A DNA stretch of 62,485 nt from Bacteroidota bacterium. Lineage in GTDB: Bacteria; Bacteroidota; Ignavibacteria; Ignavibacteriales; Ignavibacteriaceae. The notes under the pieces are model-generated. The model searched no databases, was not told the origin of the DNA, and saw only the letters and a list, made by a program, of their open reading frames with translations. The DNA lies in the NCBI GenBank assembly GCA_021813585.1, contig JAKAJV010000073.1:1-62485 (forward strand). Direction: 5' to 3'. The stretch's first letter is position 1. The number at the start of each line of letters is the position of its first letter. The position numbers and the translations under genes were made by a program. Below, piece by piece: positions 19,530 to 28,090 of this stretch.

Positions 19530-19612
19530 AAATTTCTTACTCTTACTCCTTACTCTTCCTTGTTTTATACATGATTAAGATTAAGTAAGATTAAGAGTAA
19601 GATTAAGGCTAA
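19530..19612. repeat. Short low-complexity inverted repeat between trpF and aroF
   Basis: CTTACTCTTA at 19536-19545 is the exact reverse complement of TAAGAGTAAG at 19592-19601. The right half is a run of TAAGAT/TTAAGA words. The 112-base gap between aroF and trpF holds nothing else. It could form an RNA hairpin inside the trp mRNA; I see no T-run to make it a terminator. Confidence 0.4.
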
Positions 19613-20226
19613 GAAGAAGAACAAAGGGTACTAACTTTCCTAAAGAAATCTGTTACTTTTTCGTTATCCTTTTTACCCGGCTCTTTTTCCAGCGATGAAG
19701 ACAGATCAATTGCAGCCGGACCGATGTCTTTGTAAATCGCTTCTATATTTTCGGAGGAGATACCACCGGCGAGAATTATTTTATGCTTAATTCCGCCAGG
19801 AATAATTTCCCAGTTAAATTTATTTCCTGTTCCTCCGTGCTGAACTTCCGAGAAAGAGTCCAACAGGTGGTACACATTTTTATAATCGTCGAGCAGCGAA
19901 AAATTGAAGCTGTCATTAATCTTAAAGCTTTTGATGACCGGGAAATCTATTTCATCCGCTGTCCGCGGCGTCTCGCTTCCGTGCAGCTGCACCAAATTCA
20001 ATTTTAAATATGAAGCGATTCTGTTTACAAACTCCGCCGGCTCATCAACAAACACTCCCACCTTAATTATAAACGGAGAGAGCTTTCTAATAATTAGCGA
20101 TGCAACTTCGGGAGGTACATACCGCTTGCTGCCCGGATAAAAAATAAATCCCAGCGCATCTGCACCTGCAGACTGACAAAGAAGCGCATCGCTTAGATTT
20201 GTTATGCCGCAAACTTTAACTTTCAT
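19609..20226 (-). CDS. trpF: Phosphoribosylanthranilate isomerase
   Basis: TrpF catalyses the Amadori rearrangement of phosphoribosylanthranilate in tryptophan synthesis. The sequence has KVKVCGITNLSDAL with the catalytic Cys, GFIFYPGSKRYV, and the phosphate-binding end AIDLSSSLEKEPGKKD. I start it at ATG 20226, which gives the canonical MKVKVCGI and an 11-base overlap with trpC. An upstream in-frame ATG at 20250 would add eight residues. The acidic residue before SSSLE is kept, so it should be active. Confidence 0.95.
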   Translation of the reverse strand: MKVKVCGITNLSDALLCQSAGADALGFIFYPGSKRYVPPEVASLIIRKLSPFIIKVGVFVDEPAEFVNRIASYLKLNLVQLHGSETPRTADEIDFPVIKSFKINDSFNFSLLDDYKNVYHLLDSFSEVQHGGTGNKFNWEIIPGGIKHKIILAGGISSENIEAIYKDIGPAAIDLSSSLEKEPGKKDNEKVTDFFRKVSTLCSSS

Positions 20227-21007
20227 TAGAACACCATTCCTTAAGTTCATTAAGCATGCCGGAAATATTCTGAGACCGCATTAAAAGCTCGCCTACGAGA
20301 ACGGCGTTTGTGCCGCAGCTCCGCAAATAATCTATGTCTTCCTTGCTGCTTATACCGCTTTCCGAGACCAGCATTACATCACCGGGCAGCTGCACTGATA
20401 TTTTTTTTGTTGTTGATAGGTCGACCGAAAAGTCTTCCAGGTTGCGGTTGTTAACGCCGATGATTTTATTTAACCCGAAGTTAATCTTGCCCAATTGTTC
20501 TTCGGAGTGAAGCTCTAGCAGCACTTCAAGTCCGTTTTCAAATGCAGCCTGTGTTAGATCGGTTATTTGATTTTCGGATAATGCTTCGCAGATTAACAGT
20601 ACCAAATCCGCACCGTTTGCTTTTGCTTCTAGCACCTGGTATTCATCGATTATAAAATCCTTGCGCAGCAGAGGCGCCTTCTTAATCTTTGCGATATCTC
20701 TTAAGAACGAAATATCTCCCATGAAAAATTTTTTATCCGTTAGTACCGAAACGGCGCTTACGGAATTATCAAAATAAATTCCGGCAATCTTTAGATGATC
20801 GAAGTCTTCTCTTATTATTCCTTTAGACGGGCTGGCTTTTTTAATTTCGGCAATTATGGAAATATTTTTTCCTTCTCTTGAATTATAGAGGCTCAGAGCT
20901 TTCTCATCGAAGAATTCGCTGTCGGCAAAGGAAGTTACCTTCATGCGCTTCCTCAGCTTGGATACTTCGTCTCTTTTTACTTCCAGTATTTGTTCGAGTA
21001 TGTTCAT
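20216..21007 (-). CDS. trpC: Indole-3-glycerol phosphate synthase
   Basis: TrpC closes the indole ring from carboxyphenylaminodeoxyribulose phosphate. The 263 residues show IIAEIKKASPSKG, LLRKDFIIDEYQV, IGVNNRNLEDFSVD and VSESGISSKEDI, covering the catalytic Lys and Glu positions. It overlaps trpF at its 3' end. A 112-base spacer with a small CTCCTTCG-type hairpin separates it from trpD. Confidence 0.97.
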   Translation of the reverse strand: MNILEQILEVKRDEVSKLRKRMKVTSFADSEFFDEKALSLYNSREGKNISIIAEIKKASPSKGIIREDFDHLKIAGIYFDNSVSAVSVLTDKKFFMGDISFLRDIAKIKKAPLLRKDFIIDEYQVLEAKANGADLVLLICEALSENQITDLTQAAFENGLEVLLELHSEEQLGKINFGLNKIIGVNNRNLEDFSVDLSTTKKISVQLPGDVMLVSESGISSKEDIDYLRSCGTNAVLVGELLMRSQNISGMLNELKEWCSNES

Positions 21008-21119
21008 TTTAAGTTTTAGAAAATTATTTTTATAAACCTGTTCTGCCGTCTTCCCGCCTGCATCTCCTCCGAAGGAGTCCTTCGAACTTACAAAGGAGAA
21101 GGATTAAGTATGAGGTTAA

Positions 21120-22160
21120 CTATGCAGCATAAGCCGCGCTGAATTTTTTTAGTTCATTTAGTTTTGCCAGGGCAGCTCCGCTTAAGATTGATTCCTCCGA
21201 TGCTCTTCTGCATTCCAGCAGATCATCCGAATAGCCGGCAGCGTATAATGCTAAAGCAGCGTTTGCCGCAACCGTATGGAAAGCGCCGTTTGGTTTTTTG
21301 TTCGATCCGTTCTTTTGCGAAAAAATATTAAGAATAATTTGAGCATTTACCTCGGGAGTATCGCCCGCAATTTCATCGTGAGAAATTGCCGGGTAGCCGA
21401 ATGTTTCGTGGGAAAGGTAGTAAGATTTTAATTCCTCGCCCCGGTTGTATTCGTGTACTTCGGTCTTATCGCCCAGGAAAATTTCATCGTACTTATCCAT
21501 CCCGCAAAGGAAGCAGACTTTATTAAAGTCAAGATACTTTGCCGCTTCGGCCATTGTTCTGGCTGCTTTCAAATTAAATGTCCCGATAATTTGTTTTTTT
21601 ACGCGTGCAGGATTCGTTAAAGGACCGAGCATATTAAAAACGGTTTTTATTCCCAGCTCTTTTCTTACCGGCGCGGCGTACTTCATTGCTGGATGGTAAA
21701 GCGGCGCAAACAAGAATGCTATTCCGACTTTGTTAAGCGCCTCTTCCGATTGCTCTTTGGTTAGATTGATGCTCACGCCCAGAGCCGATAGTACGTCTGC
21801 ACTGCCGCTTTTGCTAGAGATAGAGCGGTTGCCGTGCTTCGCAACTTTTACTCCGGATGCTGCAACAACAAAAGAAGTAGCGGTAGATATATTGAAGCTG
21901 CCCGAATTATCGCCGCCGGTACCGCAGACATCTATAACGTTTTCATCGCCGCAATTAATTTTGATGCTCTTCTCCTGCATCGCTTTTGCAAAGCCGGCTA
22001 CTTCTGCGGGTGACTCTCCCTTGGATTTTAACGCAATAAGCAGACCTGCAAGGTGAGAATTATTTACGCTGCCGTTCATAATCTCGCTCATTGCTTCAAA
22101 GGATTCTTCGAATGTTAAATCCTGGTTATCTATTACCTTTTGCAAGTATTCTATTATCAT
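21120..22160 (-). CDS. trpD: Anthranilate phosphoribosyltransferase
   Basis: TrpD transfers phosphoribose from PRPP to anthranilate. The protein carries the glycine-rich PRPP loop CGTGGDNSGSFNIST, the KHGNRSISSKSG segment and VFNMLGPLTNPA, all diagnostic. I place the start at ATG 22160 because it overlaps the trpG stop as ATGA, a standard translational coupling. An in-frame start four codons earlier is less likely. It is a separate gene here, not fused to trpG. Confidence 0.96.
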   Translation of the reverse strand: MIIEYLQKVIDNQDLTFEESFEAMSEIMNGSVNNSHLAGLLIALKSKGESPAEVAGFAKAMQEKSIKINCGDENVIDVCGTGGDNSGSFNISTATSFVVAASGVKVAKHGNRSISSKSGSADVLSALGVSINLTKEQSEEALNKVGIAFLFAPLYHPAMKYAAPVRKELGIKTVFNMLGPLTNPARVKKQIIGTFNLKAARTMAEAAKYLDFNKVCFLCGMDKYDEIFLGDKTEVHEYNRGEELKSYYLSHETFGYPAISHDEIAGDTPEVNAQIILNIFSQKNGSNKKPNGAFHTVAANAALALYAAGYSDDLLECRRASEESILSGAALAKLNELKKFSAAYAA

Positions 22161-22723
22161 GATGCTACCCAATTTTTAATTATGTTTTTGCCTTCTATGG
22201 TTAAAAAAGATTCGGGGTGAAATTGAATTCCTTCAACCGGATATTCTTTATGCCTTATGCCCATTATGCTGCCGTCGTCGGTCTCTGCGGAAATTTCAAT
22301 TTCAGCCGGAAGAGATTCCCTATCTACTATTAATGAATGATACCTTGTCGCCTTAAAATCCTGAACAATATTTTTGAAGATTGTTTTGTTATCATGCTTT
22401 ATTAAAGATGTCTTACCGTGCATTAGAACCGGCGCTTTGGTAACTTTTCCTCCGTATGAAATTCCCATTGCCTGATGACCAAGACAAACTCCGAGTATGG
22501 GAACACTCTTGCCGAATTTTCTAAAAGCAATTAAAGATGCTTTTGAATCTTCCGGCCTGCCGGGGCCTGGCGAGATTAAAATCTTATCCGGACAGATTTC
22601 ACTTATGTCTTCCTCGGAAACCTTGTCGTTCCTTTTTACAACCAGCTCGCATTTAAAGTTCCCCAACAACTGCACCAGGTTGTATGTAAAGGAATCGTAG
22701 TTATCAATTACCAGAATTTTCAT
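22157..22723 (-). CDS. trpG: Anthranilate synthase glutamine amidotransferase component
   Basis: TrpG supplies ammonia from glutamine to TrpE. The 188 residues have the class I amidotransferase triad: Cys in GVCLGHQAMG, His and Glu in IQFHPESFLT. NYDSFTYNLVQ marks the N-terminus and SPGPGRPEDS the oxyanion region. It overlaps trpE by 20 bases and trpD by 4, so all three are translationally coupled. Confidence 0.96.
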   Translation of the reverse strand: MKILVIDNYDSFTYNLVQLLGNFKCELVVKRNDKVSEEDISEICPDKILISPGPGRPEDSKASLIAFRKFGKSVPILGVCLGHQAMGISYGGKVTKAPVLMHGKTSLIKHDNKTIFKNIVQDFKATRYHSLIVDRESLPAEIEISAETDDGSIMGIRHKEYPVEGIQFHPESFLTIEGKNIIKNWVAS

Positions 22724-24179
22724 CTATTACCTCCGCATATTTAAGTGCATTAACCATAGCTGCCGATTTATTTTTAATTTCCTTTGCCTCAAGTTCCGGC
22801 CTGCTGTCTGCAACAATGCCGGCGCCTGCCTGCCAGTAAATAGTTTTTCCTTTTGCAAAGAGAGTTCTAATTGCTATGCACATATCCAGGTTTCCGCTGA
22901 AATCAAAATAGCCAACCGCGCCTGCGTATACGTTTCTTTCTTCTTTTTCATAATCATTTATTAATTGGATAGCGCGTATCTTCGGTGCGCCTGTTACTGT
23001 GCCGGCAGGGAAGCACGACATCAATGCGTCTATCGAATCCTTTCCGTCAGCTAATTCCCCGGTTACTTTCGAAACAATATGCATTACGTGAGAATATCTT
23101 TGAATCTTCATTTTTTCCGTTACCGCAACAGAACCGTAGCGGCAGACTCTTCCCAAATCGTTTCTTCCTAAGTCCACCAGCATTGTATGTTCGGCTATTT
23201 CCTTAGGATCATTTAATAAATCCCGTTCCATCGCGTTATCTTCTTCGGGATTTCTTCCCCTTCTTCTTGTCCCTGCAATCGGCAGCAGCTGCGCTTTGCG
23301 GTTTTTTACTTTTAACAAATCTTCGGGTGAAGTACCTATTATCGTAAAATCATTTTCGTACTCAAGGTAATACATATAAGGTGAAGGATTGATTATTCGA
23401 AGAGCGCGGTAAACGTTAAGCAAGTCTCCGTTGTAGCCGGAAGAAAATCTTTTTGAAAGTACGATTTGAAAAATGTCGCCTTCAACAATGTTATGTTTAG
23501 CGGCTTCCACCTGCCTGTAGAATTCTTCCGGGTCAAAATTTTCTTCTATAGTTCCGCTCAGAGAAAAGTCGGAGTTATATTCAACCGGTTTTTTAAGCTC
23601 CGCTTTTAGTGAAGAAAGAATTTCTTTTGCGGAATAATATGCTTTATCAAGATCGGTATCTTTATCAATCCGTACGTTGGCAATTAGAATTATCTGGTGC
23701 TTGTAATGATCGAAGGCGAGGACTGTATTGTATATTCCGAAAATGGAATCGGGATTGTTGAAGCTGGCGGTATTAAATTTTATAACGTTCTCTATTAGAG
23801 ATATATTCTCAAAGCCCAGGTAGCCTACTATGCCGCCGGTAAAGTCGGGCAGTTCATCAATCTTTGGCTGTCTGAATTTATTTATTTCTTGGCGGATGTA
23901 TTCGAAAATTATTTTTTCGGATTCGGCCTTCTTGCCGTTAGCTTCTTCAGACAGCCTGCTGCCTTTATTGTGAATAACCTTATAAGGATTCTTACCTATA
24001 AAAGAAAATCGAGCCATGCTGGCGGAGCCTTCAACCGATTCAAGCAGAAAGCCCGGCTTTCCTTTTTCCCTTATCTTTAAGTATGCAAGTACCGGAGTAA
24101 GCATGTCGGCTGTTATTTTTTCATAGACGGGAACAAGGTTAAATTCCCCGGCCAGTGTTTTAAAGTTATCGATATTCAT
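22704..24179 (-). CDS. trpE: Anthranilate synthase component I
   Basis: TrpE makes anthranilate from chorismate. The 491 residues include the N-terminal LLESVEG motif, the tryptophan feedback-binding element of TrpE, and the chorismate-utilising domain with PIAGTRRRGRNPEED, LVDLGRNDLGRV and FPAGTVTGAPK. It should thus be end-product inhibited in addition to the attenuation seen upstream. It is the first structural gene of the operon, 65 bases below the leader terminator. Confidence 0.97.
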   Translation of the reverse strand: MNIDNFKTLAGEFNLVPVYEKITADMLTPVLAYLKIREKGKPGFLLESVEGSASMARFSFIGKNPYKVIHNKGSRLSEEANGKKAESEKIIFEYIRQEINKFRQPKIDELPDFTGGIVGYLGFENISLIENVIKFNTASFNNPDSIFGIYNTVLAFDHYKHQIILIANVRIDKDTDLDKAYYSAKEILSSLKAELKKPVEYNSDFSLSGTIEENFDPEEFYRQVEAAKHNIVEGDIFQIVLSKRFSSGYNGDLLNVYRALRIINPSPYMYYLEYENDFTIIGTSPEDLLKVKNRKAQLLPIAGTRRRGRNPEEDNAMERDLLNDPKEIAEHTMLVDLGRNDLGRVCRYGSVAVTEKMKIQRYSHVMHIVSKVTGELADGKDSIDALMSCFPAGTVTGAPKIRAIQLINDYEKEERNVYAGAVGYFDFSGNLDMCIAIRTLFAKGKTIYWQAGAGIVADSRPELEAKEIKNKSAAMVNALKYAEVIDENSGN

Positions 24180-24243
24180 TTTTTATCTTCTTATATATTT
24201 TAATCTTAGCTGTAAAATTCAATTTATCAGACCGCATAAAAAC

Positions 24244-24279
24244 AAAAAAACCCTTCCCAGTTGTCTGAGAAGGGTTTTT
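24244..24279 (-). terminator. Attenuator terminator upstream of trpE
   Basis: On the minus strand AAAAACCCTTCTCAG (24279-24265) pairs over 15 positions, with one G-U, to CTGGGAAGGGTTTTT (24260-24246) around an ACAA loop, followed by a T7 run. It sits between the leader ORF stop and trpE in the direction of transcription, so it would end trp transcription prematurely. Its 5' arm (24264-24271) can alternatively pair with 24296-24303, immediately after the leader stop codon. Confidence 0.9.
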
Positions 24280-24304
24280 CACCTTAAAATTATATTTCTC
24301 AAAG

Positions 24305-24400
24305 TTACTGGGTCATATTATTTTGCATACTATACCACCACCAATTGTTTTGGCCGTAAAGGTTGTTAGCCAGGTAATATGTTCCAGTAATATCTTTCAT
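24305..24400 (-). CDS. trpL: trp operon leader peptide with three tandem Trp codons
   Basis: A 31-codon frame runs from ATG 24400 to TAA 24305. Codons 20-22 (24343-24335) are TGG TGG TGG, read as NNWWWYS. It lies between the trp promoter and the attenuator terminator. The stop codon is two bases from a segment (24303-24296) that can pair with the terminator's 5' arm. A ribosome finishing the peptide would mask that segment and permit termination. One stalled at the Trp codons would leave it free and favour readthrough. The sequence and positions are seen directly; the mechanism is inferred from the classic attenuation model. Confidence 0.88.
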   Translation of the reverse strand: MKDITGTYYLANNLYGQNNWWWYSMQNNMTQ

Positions 24401-24411
24401 AATTCGTGATG

Positions 24412-24441
24412 CAAATATAATATTCTTTTTCTTTAAGTCAA
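24412..24441 (-). promoter_or_regulatory. trp operon promoter, Bacteroidota type
   Basis: On the minus strand TTG (24441-24439) is followed after exactly 19 bases by TATATTTG (24419-24412), an exact match to the Bacteroidota TTG-N19-TAnnTTTG form. TTGACT-N16-TATATT also fits a general sigma-70 pattern. Transcription should begin about 24406, only some six bases before the leader ATG at 24400. Confidence 0.75.
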
Positions 24442-24459
24442 GTGGTTAATTAAAGAGAA

Positions 24460-24930
24460 CTAGGGATTGAATTGATAAATATATTTAAATCCCGAAAACC
24501 AACCGATAATTATTCCTGCAACTAATCCCAAACCTGTACTGATTGTAAGAAAGTTACCTGCGGCTTTGCTGTTACTTTGGCTGTTATTTTTATCTATAAC
24601 TCCGTATCCAATTAGTCCTGTTATTATTCCCAAAGAAGTCCCTAAAAAAATCCTATAACTGTACTAGGCAAATGATTTTTGTAGCTTATATCTTTTTGCA
24701 TCAGTAATTGGAATATTAGATACTCTTGAAAAAAGCGTATCGCCTTTTATTTTAGCACCAATCATTTCAATAGAATTTTTATTCATTAAAGTTACTGTTA
24801 ACTTTTTATCTCTCACAGAATTGTTAATATTGTCATAAAACTTTTTCTTTGATGGAAAATCTTTAATTGTAAATATTGTTGCACAGCCATAAAGCATTAT
24901 TGATAAAAAAATAATAATTATAGTTTTCAT
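24460..24930 (-). pseudogene. Interrupted small lipoprotein, paralogue of the next gene
   Basis: From ATG 24930 (behind GGTGAT) the frame encodes a lipoprotein signal with lipobox LYGC and 88 residues, then meets TAG at 24664. Beyond the stop the same frame stays open for 67 codons and reads LGTSLGIITGLIGYG ... YIYQFNP. This matches the C-terminus of the neighbouring gene (LGTPFGLITGTVIGF ... YTYQFNP). The whole frame is 156 sense codons. It is either a recent nonsense mutation, a sequencing error, or a stop that is sometimes read through. Function is unknown. Confidence 0.75.
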
Positions 24931-25123
24931 ATAATCACCTTTAACTTTAATAGTTGGAATAAGAAATATATTGTTGTTGACCTGTATACCATGAATCATA
25001 AATGTACCAACTGCCCTGATTAGGCCAAACACAGTTGGTACATGGATTTGAATCCAGACATTTATATTCTATTACTATTAGCTTTTACAACCTAAGCAGC
25101 CAGGCTTCTGCCCGGCTGCATGG

Positions 25124-25762
25124 TTAGGGATTAAATTGATAAGTATAATTATATCCTACCAGCCAGCCTATTGCACCGCCGGTTAAAATTGTTAGAATCG
25201 GGTAAGCAATACTCGATTCATTAGTACCTCCATGTGTACTAGAACCATTTATATATCCTAATTCTAAAAAACCTATAACTGTACCTGTTATTAATCCGAA
25301 TGGCGTACCCAACCAATGCTTATTATAACTTACCGATTTTATTTTGCCTATTGGCAGACTTTCTACTTTATTAGCATAAATTAAAGTTTTAATATACGAC
25401 CCGGTAAGCATGCCTGCCTTTTTTGCTTGCAGCACTTTACCATCATTTAAAACTATTCTTGCTGCAATATTGGATGTAGCAGTATCAAAATATTGGATAT
25501 CTTTTATTTCATCTGATTTTATCTCTTCTTCTTTCAAAATATTTAACGTAAAAAAAAGTGAATCATTTGAAATTCCTCCAGTTTTAACTGCTGTAAATGA
25601 ACTATCATTTTTTAAGGTAATTTTTATTTTTTTATTTGCTGTAGATTTATTAAAGTCATAATAAAAATCCACTCTGGACGAATAATTTTTTATTGTATAG
25701 ATTGGAGAGCAGCTTTCTAAAATAAAAATGAATAAAAATAAAGTTAAATAAATAATTTTCAT
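25124..25762 (-). CDS. Putative lipoprotein with C-terminal glycine-rich membrane segments
   Basis: The 212 residues start with a hydrophobic signal and the lipobox LESC (Cys near 18). The middle holds two similar beta-rich stretches (KIKITLKNDSSFTAVK... and IAARIVLNDGKVLQAKK...), suggesting an internal duplication. The C-terminus has two Gly-rich hydrophobic helices (LGTPFGLITGTVIGFLELGY and LTILTGGAIGWLVGYNY). It is clearly related to the interrupted gene just downstream. I do not recognise a named family and propose no function. Confidence 0.7.
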   Translation of the reverse strand: MKIIYLTLFLFIFILESCSPIYTIKNYSSRVDFYYDFNKSTANKKIKITLKNDSSFTAVKTGGISNDSLFFTLNILKEEEIKSDEIKDIQYFDTATSNIAARIVLNDGKVLQAKKAGMLTGSYIKTLIYANKVESLPIGKIKSVSYNKHWLGTPFGLITGTVIGFLELGYINGSSTHGGTNESSIAYPILTILTGGAIGWLVGYNYTYQFNP

Positions 25763-25776
25763 TTTTTATACTCCAA

Positions 25777-26941
25777 TTAATAATATGTCCAACGATATGC
25801 AATATAATAAGAATCAACCAATGTCCATTTCCCGTTTGTTGGATCGCATGTTCCATCGGTATTCTGCCAAACCGTTACTAATTGTCCTTGCTGCCTAAGA
25901 AGCCAAATAGTTTCCCATGCTGTATTAGCAAAAGATTCAAAAAATCCTTCATTGACGTCGGAATCACCTCCATAAATCCAAATAGGATTCATTCCCCAAG
26001 GATTGGCTAAATTAAGTAAAGTTCCCCACTCAGAAGAATAATCAAGGCTTATCCAATTCGTCATGTTTCTGCTTGGTATTCCATAATAAGCTTTATATTC
26101 ATTCCAATAATCATGTGCAGAACCACACCCATTGCCAGAATATTGGTCACACATTATTCTTACATTAGGATTTGGGAACCAATATGTTTTAATAGTACTA
26201 CCATCATCTTCATTTGGCCAGCACAACGGATCATTTTCAGGCCACTCCCACTCACTAAATAAGAAAAAAGCATTTGGGTTCTTTATACTTATCCAATTCG
26301 CCATATTTAAAAAATATGAGTTGACTATTTCATTATGTAATGGTTCATCTAAATAATAATAATTATATGCCGGGTCATTTTGAATTTCTTGTTGATTTAC
26401 ATTTAAGGGTAAATTCACCATTAAGTTTTGTAAAGGGAAATAATTAGTTATTGATGTGTCTCCGCTTTGACCAAAACCAACTACATAATAAGTAAAGCCA
26501 TATTGATTATGTAATTTCATAGGACTTAATTTATCTGACCAAATACCTAAATACTTTCCTGCAACAGGTTGATATTGGTTCTGCAATACCCAATTAGTAT
26601 CATAGCGTAATGGGCACCATTGATAGTAAGGATTTATTGCCTTTGTATCAGGTGCTGTAGAAATTGTATGAGTTGAGAAATAATCATCCATGATTGCAAG
26701 TTTTTTAGCAGAATAATTTTTCTTTACAACAAATATCATTTTGCTTTTCGGCAAAGTAATTATTGTATCAACTGCATGGTTTATAGAACTTGCAGGCAAA
26801 GCAGCAGTCTTTGCCATTATATTTGTGCTGGTCTTACTTGCAAGGGGGGGTAGTAATAAGATTCTCATTACTGCAGCTTTGTAAGATGAATGAAAATAAA
26901 AAAAACGAAATGAAGAACAATGGATAGATGAAAGCTTTCAT
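25777..26941 (-). pseudogene. Frameshifted lipoprotein, possible TIM-barrel glycosidase-like; phase-variation candidate
   Basis: ATG 26941, behind an excellent GGGAGATT ribosome site, opens a lipoprotein signal with lipobox LQSC but stops after 34 codons. Just before that stop lies a run of seven C (plus-strand G, 26844-26850). Removing one C joins the signal exactly to the 363-codon frame ending at 25777, giving 387 residues. The body is rich in Trp and Tyr, with YYLDEPLHNE and LFSEWEWPEND, which recall extracellular glycoside-hydrolase barrels; that is a guess. The gene may be phase-variable, dead, or mis-sequenced. Confidence 0.75.
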
Positions 26942-27079
26942 ATAATCTCCCTGTAATTTAGTTGGTAAAATTTTAACCCAATTGAAATTATAAAAAGGAC
27001 GGATTAAAATCAAATAAGAAAATCTTGAATTGATTGGCCTAAACCACCTATATTTGGGCGCAAAAAAAATCGGATTAGT

Positions 27080-27436
27080 ATGCTTAGAGAAATGTTCCGC
27101 TCAAAAATTCACCGTGCAACAGTAACAATGGCCGAGCTTTATTATGAAGGCAGTATAACGGTAGATAAAGACTTGCTTACTGCCGCAGACATTCTGCCGA
27201 ATGAAAAAGTACAGGTAGTAAATTTAAATACCGGAAGCAGGCTGGAAACTTACATAATTGAAGGCGAGTCCGGCAGCGGGACGATTTGCCTTAACGGGCC
27301 GGCAGCAAGGCTTGGTGCTGCGGGCGACCAGGTAATTATTATCGCGTATTCACATATGTCTGATGAAGAAGCTAGACTGCATAAGCCCAAAATTGTTCTG
27401 GTTGATAAGGATAATAAAATTTCAAAGGTAATGTAA
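27080..27436 (+). CDS. panD: Aspartate 1-decarboxylase proenzyme
   Basis: PanD makes beta-alanine for pantothenate and coenzyme A. The 118-residue proenzyme self-cleaves between Gly24 and Ser25 (YYEGSITVD) to create the pyruvoyl cofactor. [11 protein letters not shown] and NGPAARLG complete the active site. The length is typical. No panB or panC is adjacent. It starts the rightward block after the accessory lipoprotein patch. Confidence 0.97.
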   Translation: MLREMFRSKIHRATVTMAELYYEGSITVDKDLLTAADILPNEKVQVVNLNTGSRLETYIIEGESGSGTICLNGPAARLGAAGDQVIIIAYSHMSDEEARLHKPKIVLVDKDNKISKVM

Positions 27437-27528
27437 TCCAGTTTACACGAAGAAATTACTGCACCGTTAATTCATTGATTTTGTTTTTCGATTTCTGTAA
27501 TATTCCGGCGGATTTATAAGGTGATATT

Positions 27529-28035
27529 ATGAAAAAATTATTGTTATTATTGTTTGCTGCATTCACAGTAACATCCTTTGCACAATTTAAGGATTCAGGA
27601 CTTCCGTCATCCAATATAGACGATGGTATACTGGCAAAGCCTTCGAGCTCGCTGTTCGGATTTTTAAGCTCGCCGAATTTTCAAATGCATCAATCCTACA
27701 GCCTGTCCTACTCAACTTTTGCCGGACAGGGATTGGCAATGGGAGTTTATACAAACAGCATGTCTTATAAATTCAGCGATAACCTAAACGTGCAGCTAGA
27801 TGCCAGTATTGTACATACCCCGTACAGCACTTTGGGCGCGCAGTTTAATAATAGTCTTAACGGAATTTATATAAACAATGCCGCTATAAATTACAGGCCT
27901 TGGAAGGACTTTTCAATTTCGGTACAGTACAGCAGGCTGCCGTATAATTATTATTCACCGTTTTCATATTACGGCGGATTTGGTACGGGCTTTTATAACG
28001 GGTTCCGCAGCGGCGATCCCTTTGCGGGAAGATAG
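27529..28035 (+). CDS. Exported hypothetical protein
   Basis: The 168-residue product has a clear signal peptide (MKKLLLLLFAAFTVTSFAQ) and an aromatic, Asn/Ser-rich mature part with alternating beta-like stretches (LNVQLDASIVHTPYS, DFSISVQYSRLPYNYY). This pattern suggests a periplasmic or outer-membrane beta protein. No family is recognised. The ATG follows AAGGTGAT. It lies 55 bases before a LytR_C protein on the same strand. Confidence 0.7.
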   Translation: MKKLLLLLFAAFTVTSFAQFKDSGLPSSNIDDGILAKPSSSLFGFLSSPNFQMHQSYSLSYSTFAGQGLAMGVYTNSMSYKFSDNLNVQLDASIVHTPYSTLGAQFNNSLNGIYINNAAINYRPWKDFSISVQYSRLPYNYYSPFSYYGGFGTGFYNGFRSGDPFAGR

Positions 28036-28090
28036 CCTTTAATTTGGGAAAAATATTTAAATGATTTTTATCCATCTTGAGCAGGATTAA

